DNA of 14,157 nt from Saccoglossus kowalevskii (GCF_000003605.2 NW_003107629.1:9373-23529); one strand, 5' to 3'. Positions 1-9,420 are shown, numbered from the stretch's first letter. Program-made: numbers and translations. Notes: generated by a model from the letters alone, not told the origin.

Positions 1-620
1 AAACTTGATATAATCGATACCTCACAAGTCTTGCCAATCACTTTTTTTATATTACCACATCAAACCATGATATGAGCCCCCTTCATTATGTGATCATTGC
101 CACATTCCACATACCTGTAACTGTGAAATGTCCTTCATATATATTACCATTGTGTCACCAATCTTTACATGATACAATCAAATATACTTTGATAAACATG
201 ACTCATTAGTGTGTTTTTATGCGGATGTATAATTTGTTGGAGGTGCGAGTTATGGAGACCGACTGCAGCAAAGTATCATGTTGATTTGGCGAATGATGGA
301 TATAAATACGCCCAAAGTATTCCTGCAATTTTGTTTTATAATAATAAAAATGATATTTGAAAAATAATCGCAGAGTTTTCCATATTGTGTAGAATTTATA
401 CTGACAAAATGCCAATGAAACAAGACTAATACCAGACCCTGTATATTTCTGAAAATTATATTATATTATATGGGCAATATCAATACCTGAAAAAATTAAC
501 TTTCCCTTTGTCCGATTTTGGTAGACTTTTGATATGTTGTTTATAGATGTCCATTGTTGCTAAATCTGCAAAGAAACTTTCTGTTGCAATTTTGTCCGGG
601 TTTGACCTAAAATCAAATCA
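1..620. other. AT-rich non-coding stretch
   Basis: I see no exon, RNA gene or clear repeat here. The only minus-strand reading frame of any length (about 206-415) is of low complexity, rich in Tyr, Phe and Lys as expected from AT-rich DNA, and has no recognisable motif. Confidence 0.6.
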
Positions 621-677
621 GATTGACTGGACTACTAGCTTTTAAAAGACATCGGCTTCACAAGGTCGACGGACGTC

Positions 678-713
678 TGACGTCAGCAATGCGTCATCAT
701 GTATATGACGTCA
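678..713. promoter_or_regulatory. Twin CRE-like TGACGTCA sites
   Basis: Two perfect copies of the palindrome TGACGTCA lie at 678-685 and 706-713, exactly 28 bp apart, with a GCGTCA half-site at 691-696 between them. The flank CGTCATCATG is repeated next to the half-site and the second full site, so local duplication may have made the cluster. TGACGTCA is the established binding site of CREB/ATF bZIP proteins. No nearby transcription start is visible, so a regulatory role is inference only. Confidence 0.4.
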
Positions 714-805
714 TCATGCATGTTGAAGTGATCTGTTGCAGATGCAGATTTATATTTCATTCATTGTTTTTAAAATATTGTAGCTATACAGTAATACATT
801 TCAAT

Positions 806-841
806 GGTAATTAGAGGTTAATTAGATGTAATTAGAGGTTA
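806..841. repeat. Short TAATTA-containing tandem repeat
   Basis: TAATTA occurs at 808, 819 and 829 within a threefold imperfect repeat of about 10-11 bp (forms of TAATTAGAGGT and TAATTAGATG). TAATTA is a common homeodomain core, but in DNA this AT-rich the motif is frequent by chance. The tandem arrangement is what can be seen; binding is not shown. Confidence 0.4.
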
Positions 842-1028
842 TTGCATTTGCGGTAGGTAAAATCAGTGCTAAAAAACAATAAATCTTCAACATGCTCTAA
901 AAAAGAATTGTCCAACGGTTTAGGTCTTGGGTTTTTTTGGCCATTCTCAATGACCTTAGCCAACATTTGAAACAAAATTCGCTAATGTACTATTTTATTC
1001 CGGGTCAAACACTAAATCCACTGGACTA

Positions 1029-1092
1029 GAACGCAAGAACACAAGAACGCAGGAACGCAAGAACGCAGGAACGCAAGAACGCAGGAACGCAC
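1029..1092. repeat. Octanucleotide array (GAACGCAR)8
   Basis: Eight consecutive 8-bp units of GAACGCAA or GAACGCAG. From the third unit on, the two variants alternate, giving a 16-bp higher period. The second unit is GAACACAA. It is a simple minisatellite with no coding sense, in the gene-free left part of the window. Confidence 0.95.
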
Positions 1093-1305
1093 ATTTAGGG
1101 TGTCCCCGTCATTTCTGTCACTTCCCGATTGATAGTATTAAGATGTTACTGTTACCTTCTACATTATTCATGTTTTTAGATATGTTGTATGTTATTTGTA
1201 CCTCTCACTGTGAGATCCCGGGGTACTCCAATTGCTGAAGTATTCGGGTATGTGCCGCTGTTTTTACCCCATTTGTTCGCGGTCGAGCCCCCTAGTTTTG
1301 TATAT
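1093..1305. other. GC-richer non-coding stretch, possible interspersed repeat edge
   Basis: This stretch is less AT-rich than its surroundings and runs straight into the diverged repeat that follows. Its composition and abrupt change suggest part of an interspersed repeat, but no reading frame or terminal structure is visible. Genome copy number would decide this. Confidence 0.25.
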
Positions 1306-1830
1306 TAATTAACCACATTTAATCATTTTTACTTGTTTCTCGTGTACTATTAAACAAATGTTAATAAAATTGATATATAGATGCTCTGGGATAATGTGCA
1401 GACCTGTTTAGTTTTTGGTTGAATCTGTGCATAATAATAACCTAATTTGCATAATAATTAGCCAATATTAGGCATTTTCACTTGCTTCTCATGCACCATT
1501 AAACAGATTTCCATGAAACTTGGTAGAATGTACAGTACTGATTAGTTTTGATTGAAATTGTTTGCATATTAGTTACCTTATTTGCATATAAATAAGCCAA
1601 TTTAACCATTAAACAGATTTCAATAAAACTTAATAAATACACATGTAGGTGCTTAGGGATAAGCCATATACATATTCAGTTTAGGGTTACATTTTACTGC
1701 TTACTAATTACTTAATTTGCATAAATTAACCAATTCATTGGTACTCCACAGATATGAAACTAGGAACATAGGTGCTTTTAAATAATCCACAGATCTGATA
1801 TTAATTTTATTACTTACCTCCTATAAGTTT
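1306..1830. repeat. Diverged tandem repeat, about 135-155 bp period
   Basis: Three to four degenerate units follow one another. Shared landmarks recur in the same order: a CCA(A/C)-type start, ATTAAACA(A/G)AT followed by T/C-AATAAAA or ATGAAACTTGG, a GCT(C/T)(T/A)GGGATAA block, and TTTGCATAATTA or TTTGCATATAAATAAG near the unit end. Units start near 1306, 1460, 1594 and 1731; the last is the most decayed. No frame is conserved. Whether this is an old local tandem array or nested copies of one dispersed repeat cannot be told from one window. Confidence 0.6.
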
Positions 1831-2779
1831 CATATGTATTTCTTAATGAACATAACTGTAATATACTAAGTACTGTCGCATATAGTGACATGCAATCGGT
1901 GTATAATTGTGCTGTCTGACAAGATATATAACCAAAATATCCAGCCATTATTTATGGTAATTTTTCATTAAATATTTATAATTGTTAAACCATAGCTAAT
2001 TGGGACCAACTACATTTTTAAATACTGTATATGCTTGATTATAAGCACATGTGCTTACTGTAAAAATATCAAGTCTATTGTCAAAGTAAAACGTATTTCA
2101 ATGATTTTGCATGCAATAGGCACAGTTTTTGTTCTATGTGTATTGAAGCTATGCTTGCAATTACAGCAATTGTACTTCATGCCTCAAATGCCTTCAGCAT
2201 TCGGGAGTTCTTTCTAAGCTAAAATCTTGTCTGTCAAGGACAATGGTGTATTTTAACAAGTCCATTTATAACATACAACTGTATTGAAAGAAGAACTCAA
2301 ATGATAAAATGTATTTTATGATCTGACTGAGTGACATTTTAAATCAAATCACAAACAATAATTCCATTTTATACTGCTTTATAACTTCCGCTGCTACTGC
2401 TTTATAAAGTAATTTTCAAACGTACTTTGCATTTTTTATTATCACAATTGTAAAATCTTTAATATACAACAGTTAAAGATGATTGGGGATTGTGTGAAGC
2501 TAAGTCTGTGTCATATCAATGACCCCACTTAGCCAAGCATGATTTTGGCAGCTGTTATCATGAAACACTATTGGGCACTCTATTGAATCACTGGCATTCA
2601 ATTCTAGCTTATCTGCAGTTACTCCTTAATGCCTTGAACATAGGTGGTATATTGTGAATAAATCTCAATTTATTTATTGAATAATAATTATTTAAAATTA
2701 GTATTAAGCAATGTCATCACAAAAATACAATATGTTTTTTATTCACATTGACCACATAATATGTTTTACATTCCTACAG
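1831..2779. other. Non-coding flank upstream of the SAM-like gene
   Basis: AT-rich DNA with no supported exon. A 60-codon plus-strand frame at 2035-2217 has no family signature and is treated as chance. The stretch should hold the promoter and a 5' non-coding exon for the next gene, because a splice acceptor (TTCCTACAG) ends at 2779, but I cannot place a start site. Confidence 0.5.
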
Positions 2780-2792
2780 TACTGAAGTAGCC

Positions 2793-3270
2793 ATGGCAGA
2801 CCAATTATATGGCTTTTTGAGACGTCGTGGTGTATCAAGAGAGGTGATAGATAAGCTGAGAGATGATAAGGTACTTTTTCTACAAATTGGCACCTGATGT
2901 GTATGCGTGTTTGTGTGGGAGAGTGTGTGTAGTCATCTGCCTGTCATATCATTAATGCAGCTGTATATAATACTACATATATTGCATCAATGTTAATATA
3001 TCAAAGTAAACATATATTCTGTTTTCAATTCATGTTTAGATTGATACAGCTGTGGTTATTTTGATGGAGGAAGACATGTTGTCAAAATACATCCTTTCTT
3101 ATGGTGATCGTTTAGCAGCTATTAACTTTTGTGAGAAAATGGATCGTGTCGGTGAAAGTCATCATACTAGAGGGAAATCTGCCCTGTTGAATAGGCTGCA
3201 AAGCAAATCGGGGTTGGAGAGCAGAACGAAGATTAAACAACAGTTACAATCATCTGATCAAGATCAGTAA
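2793..3270 (+). CDS. SAM-like domain protein, N-terminal part (two exons)
   Basis: Exon 1 (2793-2870) starts at ATG in a good context (GCCATGG), just after an acceptor ending at 2779. It encodes 26 residues starting MADQLYGFLRRRG and ends at AAG|GTACTT. Exon 2 opens after TTTAG at 3040 with IDTAVVILMEEDM, so the intron (2871-3039) is phase 0. Joined, residues 1-60 read as a SAM-like helical bundle: a leading LYGFLRRRG helix, a KLRDDKID turn, MEEDM, then ILSYGDRLAAINFCEK. SAM domains usually mediate protein-protein contacts. From memory, this N-terminus belongs to a multicopy family in invertebrate and fish genomes. A basic linker follows, and the frame ends at TAA (3268-3270), far short of the family length as I recall it. 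The 5' half is well supported; the gene as a whole looks broken. Confidence 0.65.
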
Positions 3271-4100
3271 AAAACTGAACTTTTACAATTAGGGTTAGGG
3301 ATGTTCTTTCCGAATAGACTTTCAAAAAGAGGGAGGCTTGACGAATTTGAAGTTGATCTAAAGGATTTTGAGATTCATACTATTGATGATGACAGCACAT
3401 TTCAAGATATTTATGACACATCTGGTTTCAAGCTCCTTCGCTTTTATCTAGCAACAAAGAAAAAGTCCATGTCAGCGCATTCTGTGAATCTCAAAAAGTC
3501 TTCTGATGAAACTGGTGTGGAAATGGCTGAGCCACTGTGTGTGGATTTTGAAACGTTGCAATCAGACACAGCCGTTCCAAGTACTAGCACAGGTGTTACA
3601 AAGAAAGACAATCGAACACCTGTATTGAATAATTTAGAACACTACCAAGTAGACAGAGAACTACATGTCGTACTAAAGTTGAAGAAGCTTTGTATGATGA
3701 TGGCATAGTTCAGTTTTGCAGTGATGATGTGCTATTACAAGATAGTCTCAGCAATGTTAATGATACCATCCTAAATGTAGATAACACTGAAACCATACAT
3801 GATTGTGATACATAGAAGCAAAATTCTGGAAGACATGTTGAAAGTTTGGTATTGCCAGACAGTTCAGCCATGGAACAGGCAGTTGGTAGTGAAGTCATTA
3901 GTGGAGTCGTTTCTGATCTGTTGCCTGAGGATCCTCTAAACATATCATTTGTCAAGCTGTCTTGTATAAGCCGTCGTCCAGTAGCACATACCTGCTCAAA
4001 TTAAGTGGAACTGCCTTCATCATATGACAACTATACAGACTTGAGAGCCGAATTCAACACTATTTTGAATGCTGGTGTTTGTGTGATGAACATTATTTAG
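3271..4100 (+). pseudogene. Disrupted downstream part of the SAM-like gene
   Basis: Past the TAA at 3268, the same frame stays open to 3705 and reads LGLGMFFPNRLSKRG, an acidic DEFEVDLKDFE block, then FKLLRFYLATKKKS. FFPN..SK.G followed by LLRFY..TK is what I recall in this family after a GGGTR-containing segment, which is absent here; an internal deletion is inferred. Near 3640-3672 the sense shifts frame: from 3672 an acidic reading starting TKVEEALYDDGIVQF continues, broken by TAG at 3813 and TAA at 4002, and ends at TAG 4098. That makes three premature stops and one frameshift over about 830 bp. Hidden introns are a weaker explanation because the open pieces abut too closely. No catalytic domain can be identified. 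Confidence 0.6.
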
Positions 4101-4630
4101 AAAGAGAAAATGTTCAGTTGCATTGCACAGAAAGTTTGTTTTCACTTGCTAATTCTGTGATGAAATTGCTTGTATTTGGCATATTTCTTTGCCTGTTTTT
4201 GTTTTACCCATATATATCCTATTGTTCAGTTCAAGAGGCAGTCATTAATGCCCTATTTTTGTCGTGTATCAGTAATCTCGGAGGCATGAGAATCATGCTA
4301 TCAACACTAGAGCAGTTATAACAGTTACATTTCAAAATACTGTTGCGTTGTGTTACATAAATCGTTCATAAATCACCTACTTTGCTATCAGTGACCATTA
4401 GTATTAAAGGAAAGAAGCATGCCTTACCGTGTTTTCTATTATGAATCCTGTTTTATCTACTAATATTATGTTGTTTGTTTCTCCTCTTGTTATGGTATTG
4501 AATTTCAGTGACTATTACATATATTCACATGTCGTGGATCAGACGTTCAGTTTTAGCTGCATTGACCACATGTAGGACGTTGGTATGTTTTACTTGTTAC
4601 TGTATACTCTGCTAAATGAGTCACTGAATT
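4101..4630 (+). other. Probable 3' untranslated region of the SAM-like pseudogene
   Basis: AT-rich sequence between the last recognisable coding remnant and a polyadenylation signal. An 80-codon frame at 4079-4321 contains a hydrophobic run but starts inside the remnant in another phase and matches nothing I know, so it is not called a gene. Confidence 0.4.
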
Positions 4631-4674
4631 AATAAACGTTGTTGTTTGGATATTCAAGTGTTATTTTATTTATT
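4631..4674. terminator. Possible bidirectional polyadenylation region
   Basis: AATAAA on the plus strand at 4631-4636 is followed by a GT-rich tract (CGTTGTTGTTTGG), the usual layout of a 3' end for the upstream plus-strand gene. On the minus strand, AATAAA reads at 4674-4669 and 4670-4665, within 40 bp, and could serve the convergent transposase. A closer minus-strand AATAAA lies at 4891-4886, about 220 bp past the transposase stop, and is the likelier one for that gene. Confidence 0.45.
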
Positions 4675-5109
4675 AATACAAATGAAATAATCGTAATTCA
4701 TGGTTTCCAATTGAGTTAGTCAGTGATGCAATCTCATATCTAAATTTGCTAAAATTCACCCGAAGGCTACTTTCAAATTAATTAAACTCTCAATCGACAT
4801 TTGTCTGCAATTATTATAAATTTTTACCCACGGTGTTTATGAATATTTTTTCAAATGACACAGTATATTATGATGAATATAACAATTTATTCAAATCAAA
4901 CGTGAATATTTACTACAAAAAATACTAACATCTTTGATTGAAGTTGTTATATGCAATTAGATCAAAGTAGGCTACGGATATTTGAAAACAACGTTCATAA
5001 ATGACCACAACAACTACTCCGTCATCCTCTTTTGAACAAACGCCATGTTATCAAATTAATATATCCAGGGTCCCCCATTTTCTCTAAACGCAATATGATT
5101 ACAGTATCG

Positions 5110-5439
5110 TCAAGCCAGTGCCTGTACGATAGCAGTGCGCAGGTTAATATATAGTTCGGCAGCTTGATATGCATCTGTTGGGACATCTCTGTTGATTTCC
5201 ACCATAATTATACAACACAATTCGAAAATATCTTCGTCACAAGGAAGTGCGCCTTTAAACGTACACTCCTCTTTACATGCCTCGATTTGGGTTTCCGACA
5301 CAGGCAAGGAGATATCTTCAGCTCCAAATAGTTGTGGGCAACTGAAAAGCATAATCGGCCGATCATTCGGAACAATTTGGTTGCGTGTTGGACGCATCCT
5401 ATGTGCGCTCCATACTGAAACTACCTCGTCCAATTCTTC
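5110..5439 (-). pseudogene. IS3EU-like transposase, C-terminal exon
   Basis: A strong acceptor on the minus strand (pyrimidine-rich CTTTAACTATTTTCCAG, ending at 5440) opens a phase-0 exon reading EELDEVVSVWSAHRMRPTRN. It runs 109 codons to a TGA at 5112-5110. Landmarks are the W.AHR.RP.RN block just after the junction, a cysteine pair C..EC, then PCDEDIFELC, and a final helical AAELYINLR. These fit the C-terminal extension I recall for this eukaryotic IS3-like family, downstream of the catalytic core. This exon itself is undamaged. Joined to the core it reads FTAMIQ|EELDEVV, a natural fit. The sense protein is on the minus strand; the plus-strand frame over the same bases is a shadow. Confidence 0.75.
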
Positions 5440-5817
5440 CTGGAAAATAGTTAAAGACGGTATAGTATAAGTAAAATCGTAACATTACAATTTCTGTTCA
5501 CACTAGTAAATTGATTTGATATAAATTGGTATATTCACGATTAGGGCGAATTGGCATGATTTTGTTATGTTGATTTACCACTGAACATGCGGTAAAAACA
5601 CTAAATGTTTAAAGAACTTCAATTAATTTAATATTAGCTAACTCATAAAAATGAATTAACAAAGCACTTTGGTTAAGAAAATCGACATAAAATGTGGAAG
5701 TTGGTGGTGAGTTTCAAAATCACCTTACAATATATCCATGGCTACTTATATTTTATAGTTATATTTTAATAGTTATATTTTAATACCCTCAATGTTCATT
5801 CTTAATATTTAATTTTC
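5440..5817 (-). other. Transposase intron with abnormal donor
   Basis: The coding sense stops at CAG (5820-5818) and resumes after the acceptor ending at 5440, giving an intron of about 378 bp. The donor side reads CAG|GAAAAT rather than CAG|GT. One substitution at the second intron base would explain this, so I read it as a mutated donor. The intron is AT-rich and holds a threefold 13-14-bp repeat at 5746-5786. Confidence 0.6.
5746..5786. repeat. Threefold TTATATTTTA(A)TAG repeat
   Basis: Three adjacent units of 13, 14 and 14 bp (TTATATTTTATAG, then TTATATTTTAATAG, then the same ending in AC). It lies inside the transposase intron and looks like replication slippage in AT-rich DNA. Confidence 0.8.
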
Positions 5818-6402
5818 CTGAATCATTGCAGTAAAGCAGAAACGTATCAAATTTTTATTCAATGCAGTACCATCAAAATAGCCATCATCTTTAATTTTCT
5901 GAAAAACATTCATCCAGAATTGACTGTTTTCTCTTCTCAATATTCCCCACCAGGACTCAATTCTCTGATTAGTTGGACTTGTTCCATACAAAAAGGCGGG
6001 CACTGAAAGTGAATTATCGTCTCTACGTAGAAACTTCTGAAATTGTTCTACGTGGCCGTTCTTGGTCCCGAAATCTCCTCTCACGATCTTAGGGCATGCT
6101 TGATTATTTTCGACTGCTGTAATGTAGTAATTTGCTATGACTTTGGGGTCACTGTTAGTTCGAAGTGCTTCTAACCACATTATTTTACGAGAGTATCCAT
6201 CGATTGCACTGTTTATGCAAATTCTGTATGGTTTTAGCTTGTCGTAGCCATCTATATGCCATACGAAATTTGGCCCAAATGAACGATATGCTCGTCTACG
6301 TATACGTAGTCGATGTCTTGAACGCAGTGCTACACCTTTGGGGTTCAAGTCTTTAATGATATTCAATGTATTCAACGGTGTCCATGAAGTTGACCTGATC
6401 AA
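5818..6402 (-). pseudogene. IS3EU-like transposase, DDE integrase core
   Basis: This frame encodes an rve-type (RNase H fold) integrase core. In residues counted from 6402: a basic RSRHRLRIRRRAYR patch at 27-40, then FVWHIDGYDKLKPY with the first catalytic Asp at 51 (6252-6250), RGDFGTKNG with Asp110 (6075-6073), and NQRIESWWG with Glu149 (5958-5956). Spacing is about 58 and 38 residues between acids, close to IS3 and retroviral integrases. The WHIDGYDKLKPY and NQRIE.WWG blocks are what I recall for the eukaryotic IS3EU superfamily. The family's usual RADRGTENG-like second block is altered here (F for R, K for E). No ATG opens this frame; it is joined to the N-terminal piece only through a frameshift. 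The core is readable but is not an intact gene. Confidence 0.8.
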
Positions 6403-6608
6403 TTAACTGTTTGTTCAATAAACAACCGAACAACGTCATCGTCAGTTCTATTCTTGCGACGAAAAAGTCCTAACTTAGCTAAAATACGTTTTAAATGCCT
6501 CACACTAATACCATAGTTGTGATATGATGCTGGAATGACACATATCTCCATATAGTTTAAACCAAGGTTGAAATAACGGGCTATCAACTGTTCCCTTTCC
6601 ATGTCCAT
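6378..6608 (-). pseudogene. IS3EU-like transposase, N-terminal DNA-binding part
   Basis: From the ATG at 6608-6606 the minus strand encodes 69 residues starting MDMEREQLIARYFNLG, with YMEI and then ISVRHLKRILAKLGLFRRK, which looks like a helix-turn-helix for binding transposon ends. The frame hits TGA at 6401-6399 but carries on in sense as SGQLHGHR, a motif that normally precedes the core in this family. After about 6375 the sense jumps to another frame (TPLNTLNIIKDLNPKGV), and the linker is shorter than I recall, so a small frame-shifting deletion is inferred. The start is favoured because upstream DNA is a 21-bp repeat array. TTG at 6620 is in frame but is not a likely start. Confidence 0.7.
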
Positions 6609-6630
6609 AATGGCAGTCAATAGTAGCCGT

Positions 6631-6861
6631 GATAGTAAGTCGTGGCCACGCGATAGTAAGTCGTGCCCATGAGATAGTAAGTCGTGCCCATGAGATAGTA
6701 AGTCGTGGCCACGAGATAGTAAGTCGTGCCCACGAGATAGTAAGTCGTGGCCACGCGATAGTATGTCACGGCCACGAGATAGTAAGTCGTGGCCACGAGA
6801 TAGTAAGTCGTGGCCACGCGACAGTATGTCGTGGTCACGAGGTAGTAAGTCGTGGCCACGA
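6631..6861. repeat. 21-bp minisatellite, 11 units, with palindromic core
   Basis: Eleven exact-length units of GATAGTAAGTCGTGGCCACGA with scattered substitutions (GGCC/GCCC, CAC/CAT, final A/C, AAGT/ATGT). The intact unit holds the 10-bp palindrome CGTGGCCACG. Because 21 is a multiple of three, some frames stay open through the array on both strands. Substitutions fall without regard to codon position, so these are not proteins. The array ends about 23 bp before the transposase ATG, where promoter or transposase-binding sites would lie. Confidence 0.95.
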
Positions 6862-7513
6862 GTTTTATTATGTTCAAGTATGTCCCTAATAAGTTTCCGT
6901 AATACGATTCAGAAGTGAAAAATATTTAAATATACGCTAGAATAAATTTAAAATGTCAGTGTGGAAAAAATAGGGGGAATCACCAATAAATGTAACTGTC
7001 AAACACCCCTCTGTGTGTAGGTTTTTGTTCGAGTAAGTGGCCATTGATTTCATTGGTCAGGTTATCTCTGTTTGAGGGTCACGGCAGCCTTTAACGTATG
7101 TACAGAATTACCTAAAATTTGGCTTATGAGTCACATTAAATGTGTATATTTCTCCGAAAAAAATTGAGAAAACTGCAAAACATTTTGTCGAGATTTTTAT
7201 TTTGGGTCCTGCATCCTGCTACTGACGTAGACGTATAGAATTGCTAGATATGTATTGTATATGTTTTATGTAACACTGTTGTGAGATTCATTTCATAATT
7301 CCCTTTTCAGCACATCCGTGCGACATTGTTCGGGACTACTTTTTGAGTTTACACAGTCAGGTTACCAAGTATTGTTAATATAAACCAACAATTTGTAGAC
7401 TTAACACCCTTGGAAAATTATGTTTTTCAACAAGTAATTTCTGAATAAATTCTCAGCTCCAAGATTTCAAAATAGACACGCGTCGTGGTACAAATTCTAA
7501 CAATGGTGAAATC
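6862..7513. other. Intergenic stretch between the dead transposon and the secreted-protein gene
   Basis: No exon, RNA gene or repeat is visible. It must include one end of the transposon and the promoter-proximal region of the next gene, but neither a terminal repeat nor a convincing factor site can be placed. Confidence 0.5.
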
Positions 7514-7572
7514 TATAAAATGTCACGACTCGTCACATCTCGGGTCAGAACTTGCAGCGATTGTCCATTCAG
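7514..7572 (+). promoter_or_regulatory. TATA box, initiator and non-coding exon 1
   Basis: TATAAAA lies at 7514-7520. An initiator-like TCAGAAC starts at 7545, so its A at 7547 would be the start, 33 bp from the first T of the TATA box, within the usual 28-33 bp. A short leader then runs to a textbook donor, CAG|GTAAGA, after 7572. The three elements in correct order and spacing support a real promoter with a 26-nt non-coding first exon. The link to the coding exon at 9409 is inferred from strand, order and the presence of an acceptor there. Confidence 0.55.
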
Positions 7573-9408
7573 GTAAGATTGTTATTGTCTACTTCATAGT
7601 GCGAAAAAAGTATTTTTAATTTAAATTTTCCTATGCTTTCGTTTATATGTGTTCAGTGATATTCCCTGGTCATTGACGATTAAACAAATATGTTTATATC
7701 TACTTCAATCACGGAACATTCAAATATAATTTGCCGCGCTTGTAGGCTTGCTGTTTTTTTCTGGTTTTGAAGAAAACAACATTCTCAGGCTATTTACGCA
7801 TATACTTTGGAAGGATGTATTGAACACTGATTTCATTCAAAGGTATTTTGCAACAACAACATGTTTTCTAATAAATGTTTCATAATATTTCTGTTTTGAA
7901 TTAATTATATTTTTCGTGCATACAAAGTTTCTATTCAGTTTATAAAGTGAGTAGTTTAGTGTATAATCTAATGCTTTTCGACAACTTTGAAAATATTACC
8001 TATTTCTAAATGTAAATATTGCACATTTTGTTCTAATCGATCGAATATCGTATGCAGATTTAGCTTGCAAAACGCGTTTTTTAAATTGATTAAAGTAACC
8101 GGGAAAGTAAACATCATTGTGTTAAACCGACATAGACTTTTAGTTCGAACATATTCGTAATTGCAAATCTGCTTTGTGTAGCGACGATTATAAGTAGTGC
8201 TGATCGAACAGTTTATTAATTCCGCTTTTTGTTAGTTCCAGGTGGAATAGAGTTGTCAGATAACAAATACATGAAATGCCATACACATTCCCGGTATTAC
8301 AACTGATCTCCTTTTACAAGCATGAACTAATTTCCTCTTCAAATTAGTGTCACGATGCCGAGCAGTGGCCGGCCTGTTATTTGCTGAAATGATTAACGTT
8401 AACGTTATAGTATATCGAAATTTACATAAACTTGGCGAATCTTTTTTTTAGACAATCTACGTCGATAGTCGCGTTTATATTAAAAGTGAAATAAAATATT
8501 ATCCTCCTCCGAAAATCTGTATCAATCGCTACAAAATCGACACACACGGAAATTGGTTTAGAATTCTTGCATTTAGTTGGATAAAATAATTACTTATCGA
8601 CCCAAGTAGATATATCAAAAAAGGTAGCGTTACTTCTGATGTATCCTGTGAGCACTGGCTCTTTAGCAAGATTTTTATCACAAAATCGATGAACTCTCAC
8701 AACTCATCTCAACATCCCGAAATCACGCCACGTGCATCATTAATGTAGCAAACATACATCCTGGAAACGCATGAATAACTCTGCCAAAGAAAAATGCACA
8801 TTGCGATTTCGCGTTTTTAGAAAAACTCGTTAAACAAATATACAAATCTCCTCTAACTTTACTCGGGTCCAGATTTTATTGAATGCGCTATCCAGGCCAA
8901 ATAAAGTGATCATGTCATATCATAATATTATGATACTAGTAGCTTATTATTGCACCCCCTACAAAACATAATTGCCTGACATAGGTTCAACAAAATGGGA
9001 GCCAGAGAGTTGATGCACTTGTTTATTTCAGACTCGCATGTTGTAATATCGAATAATTTTAGTTCCTTTTTCGTAAATTTCTAATTCTATTCAAGCGATA
9101 TTGTTTGTGTCAACAGTAAAACTGTTGAATATTAAAGGACTAGTTACTAGGAACGTTCCACCGGTTTAATAGGTAAGTTAGGTGCCAGCCACGGTGTGCG
9201 TTTCTATCTCTAAACATTAGAAAATGATCACGTTATATATATGATATACCAACGTGTCTGCTCAACGTATAATACGATACACCACTCAAACATTGTGATA
9301 ACTAGATTTATATCATGAAGTAATTTTAAAACGATGACACTTTGAGAAACTGTATTTGATCTGAAAACTAATCCAGTTCGTGAAGTATTCTAATTTTTCT
9401 TTCTATAG
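7573..9408 (+). other. Putative intron 1 of the secreted-protein gene
   Basis: About 1.8 kb of AT-rich DNA between the donor at 7573 and the acceptor CTTTCTATAG ending at 9408, which follows a T-rich tract. I see no coding segment in it. A short self-complementary run, TAACGTTAACGTTA, lies near 8394-8407. Confidence 0.5.
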
Positions 9409-9420
9409 ACTATATGCAAA

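Larger units (their letters stand above)
2780..6861. mobile_element. Decayed IS3EU-like DNA transposon, boundaries unknown
   Basis: A minus-strand transposase remnant (5110-6608) and a plus-strand SAM-like remnant (2793-4100) face each other across about 1 kb. Both carry stops and frameshifts of similar severity, which fits two genes of one element that died together. I infer joint membership from the convergent layout and matching decay, not from terminal repeats: I did not find convincing inverted repeats or a target-site duplication. The limits given are just the outermost related features (the first exon acceptor and the end of the 21-bp array). Confidence 0.4.

Noticed and set aside
3266-3292. 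Mini-intron that would remove the TAA at 3268 (GTAAAA ... TTAG)
   Set aside because: It would be only 27 bp, too short for ordinary splicing in animals.
3710-3955. Minus-strand 81-codon frame
   Set aside because: Antisense to the decayed SAM-like gene, whose plus-strand sense is acidic and continuous with the upstream part.
5192-5470. Plus-strand 92-codon frame
   Set aside because: Antisense shadow of the transposase C-terminal exon.
6617-6889. Open frames of 86 codons on both strands with repeated IVSRGHE or TTYYLVA
   Set aside because: They come from the 21-bp repeat, whose period is a multiple of three; substitutions ignore codon position.
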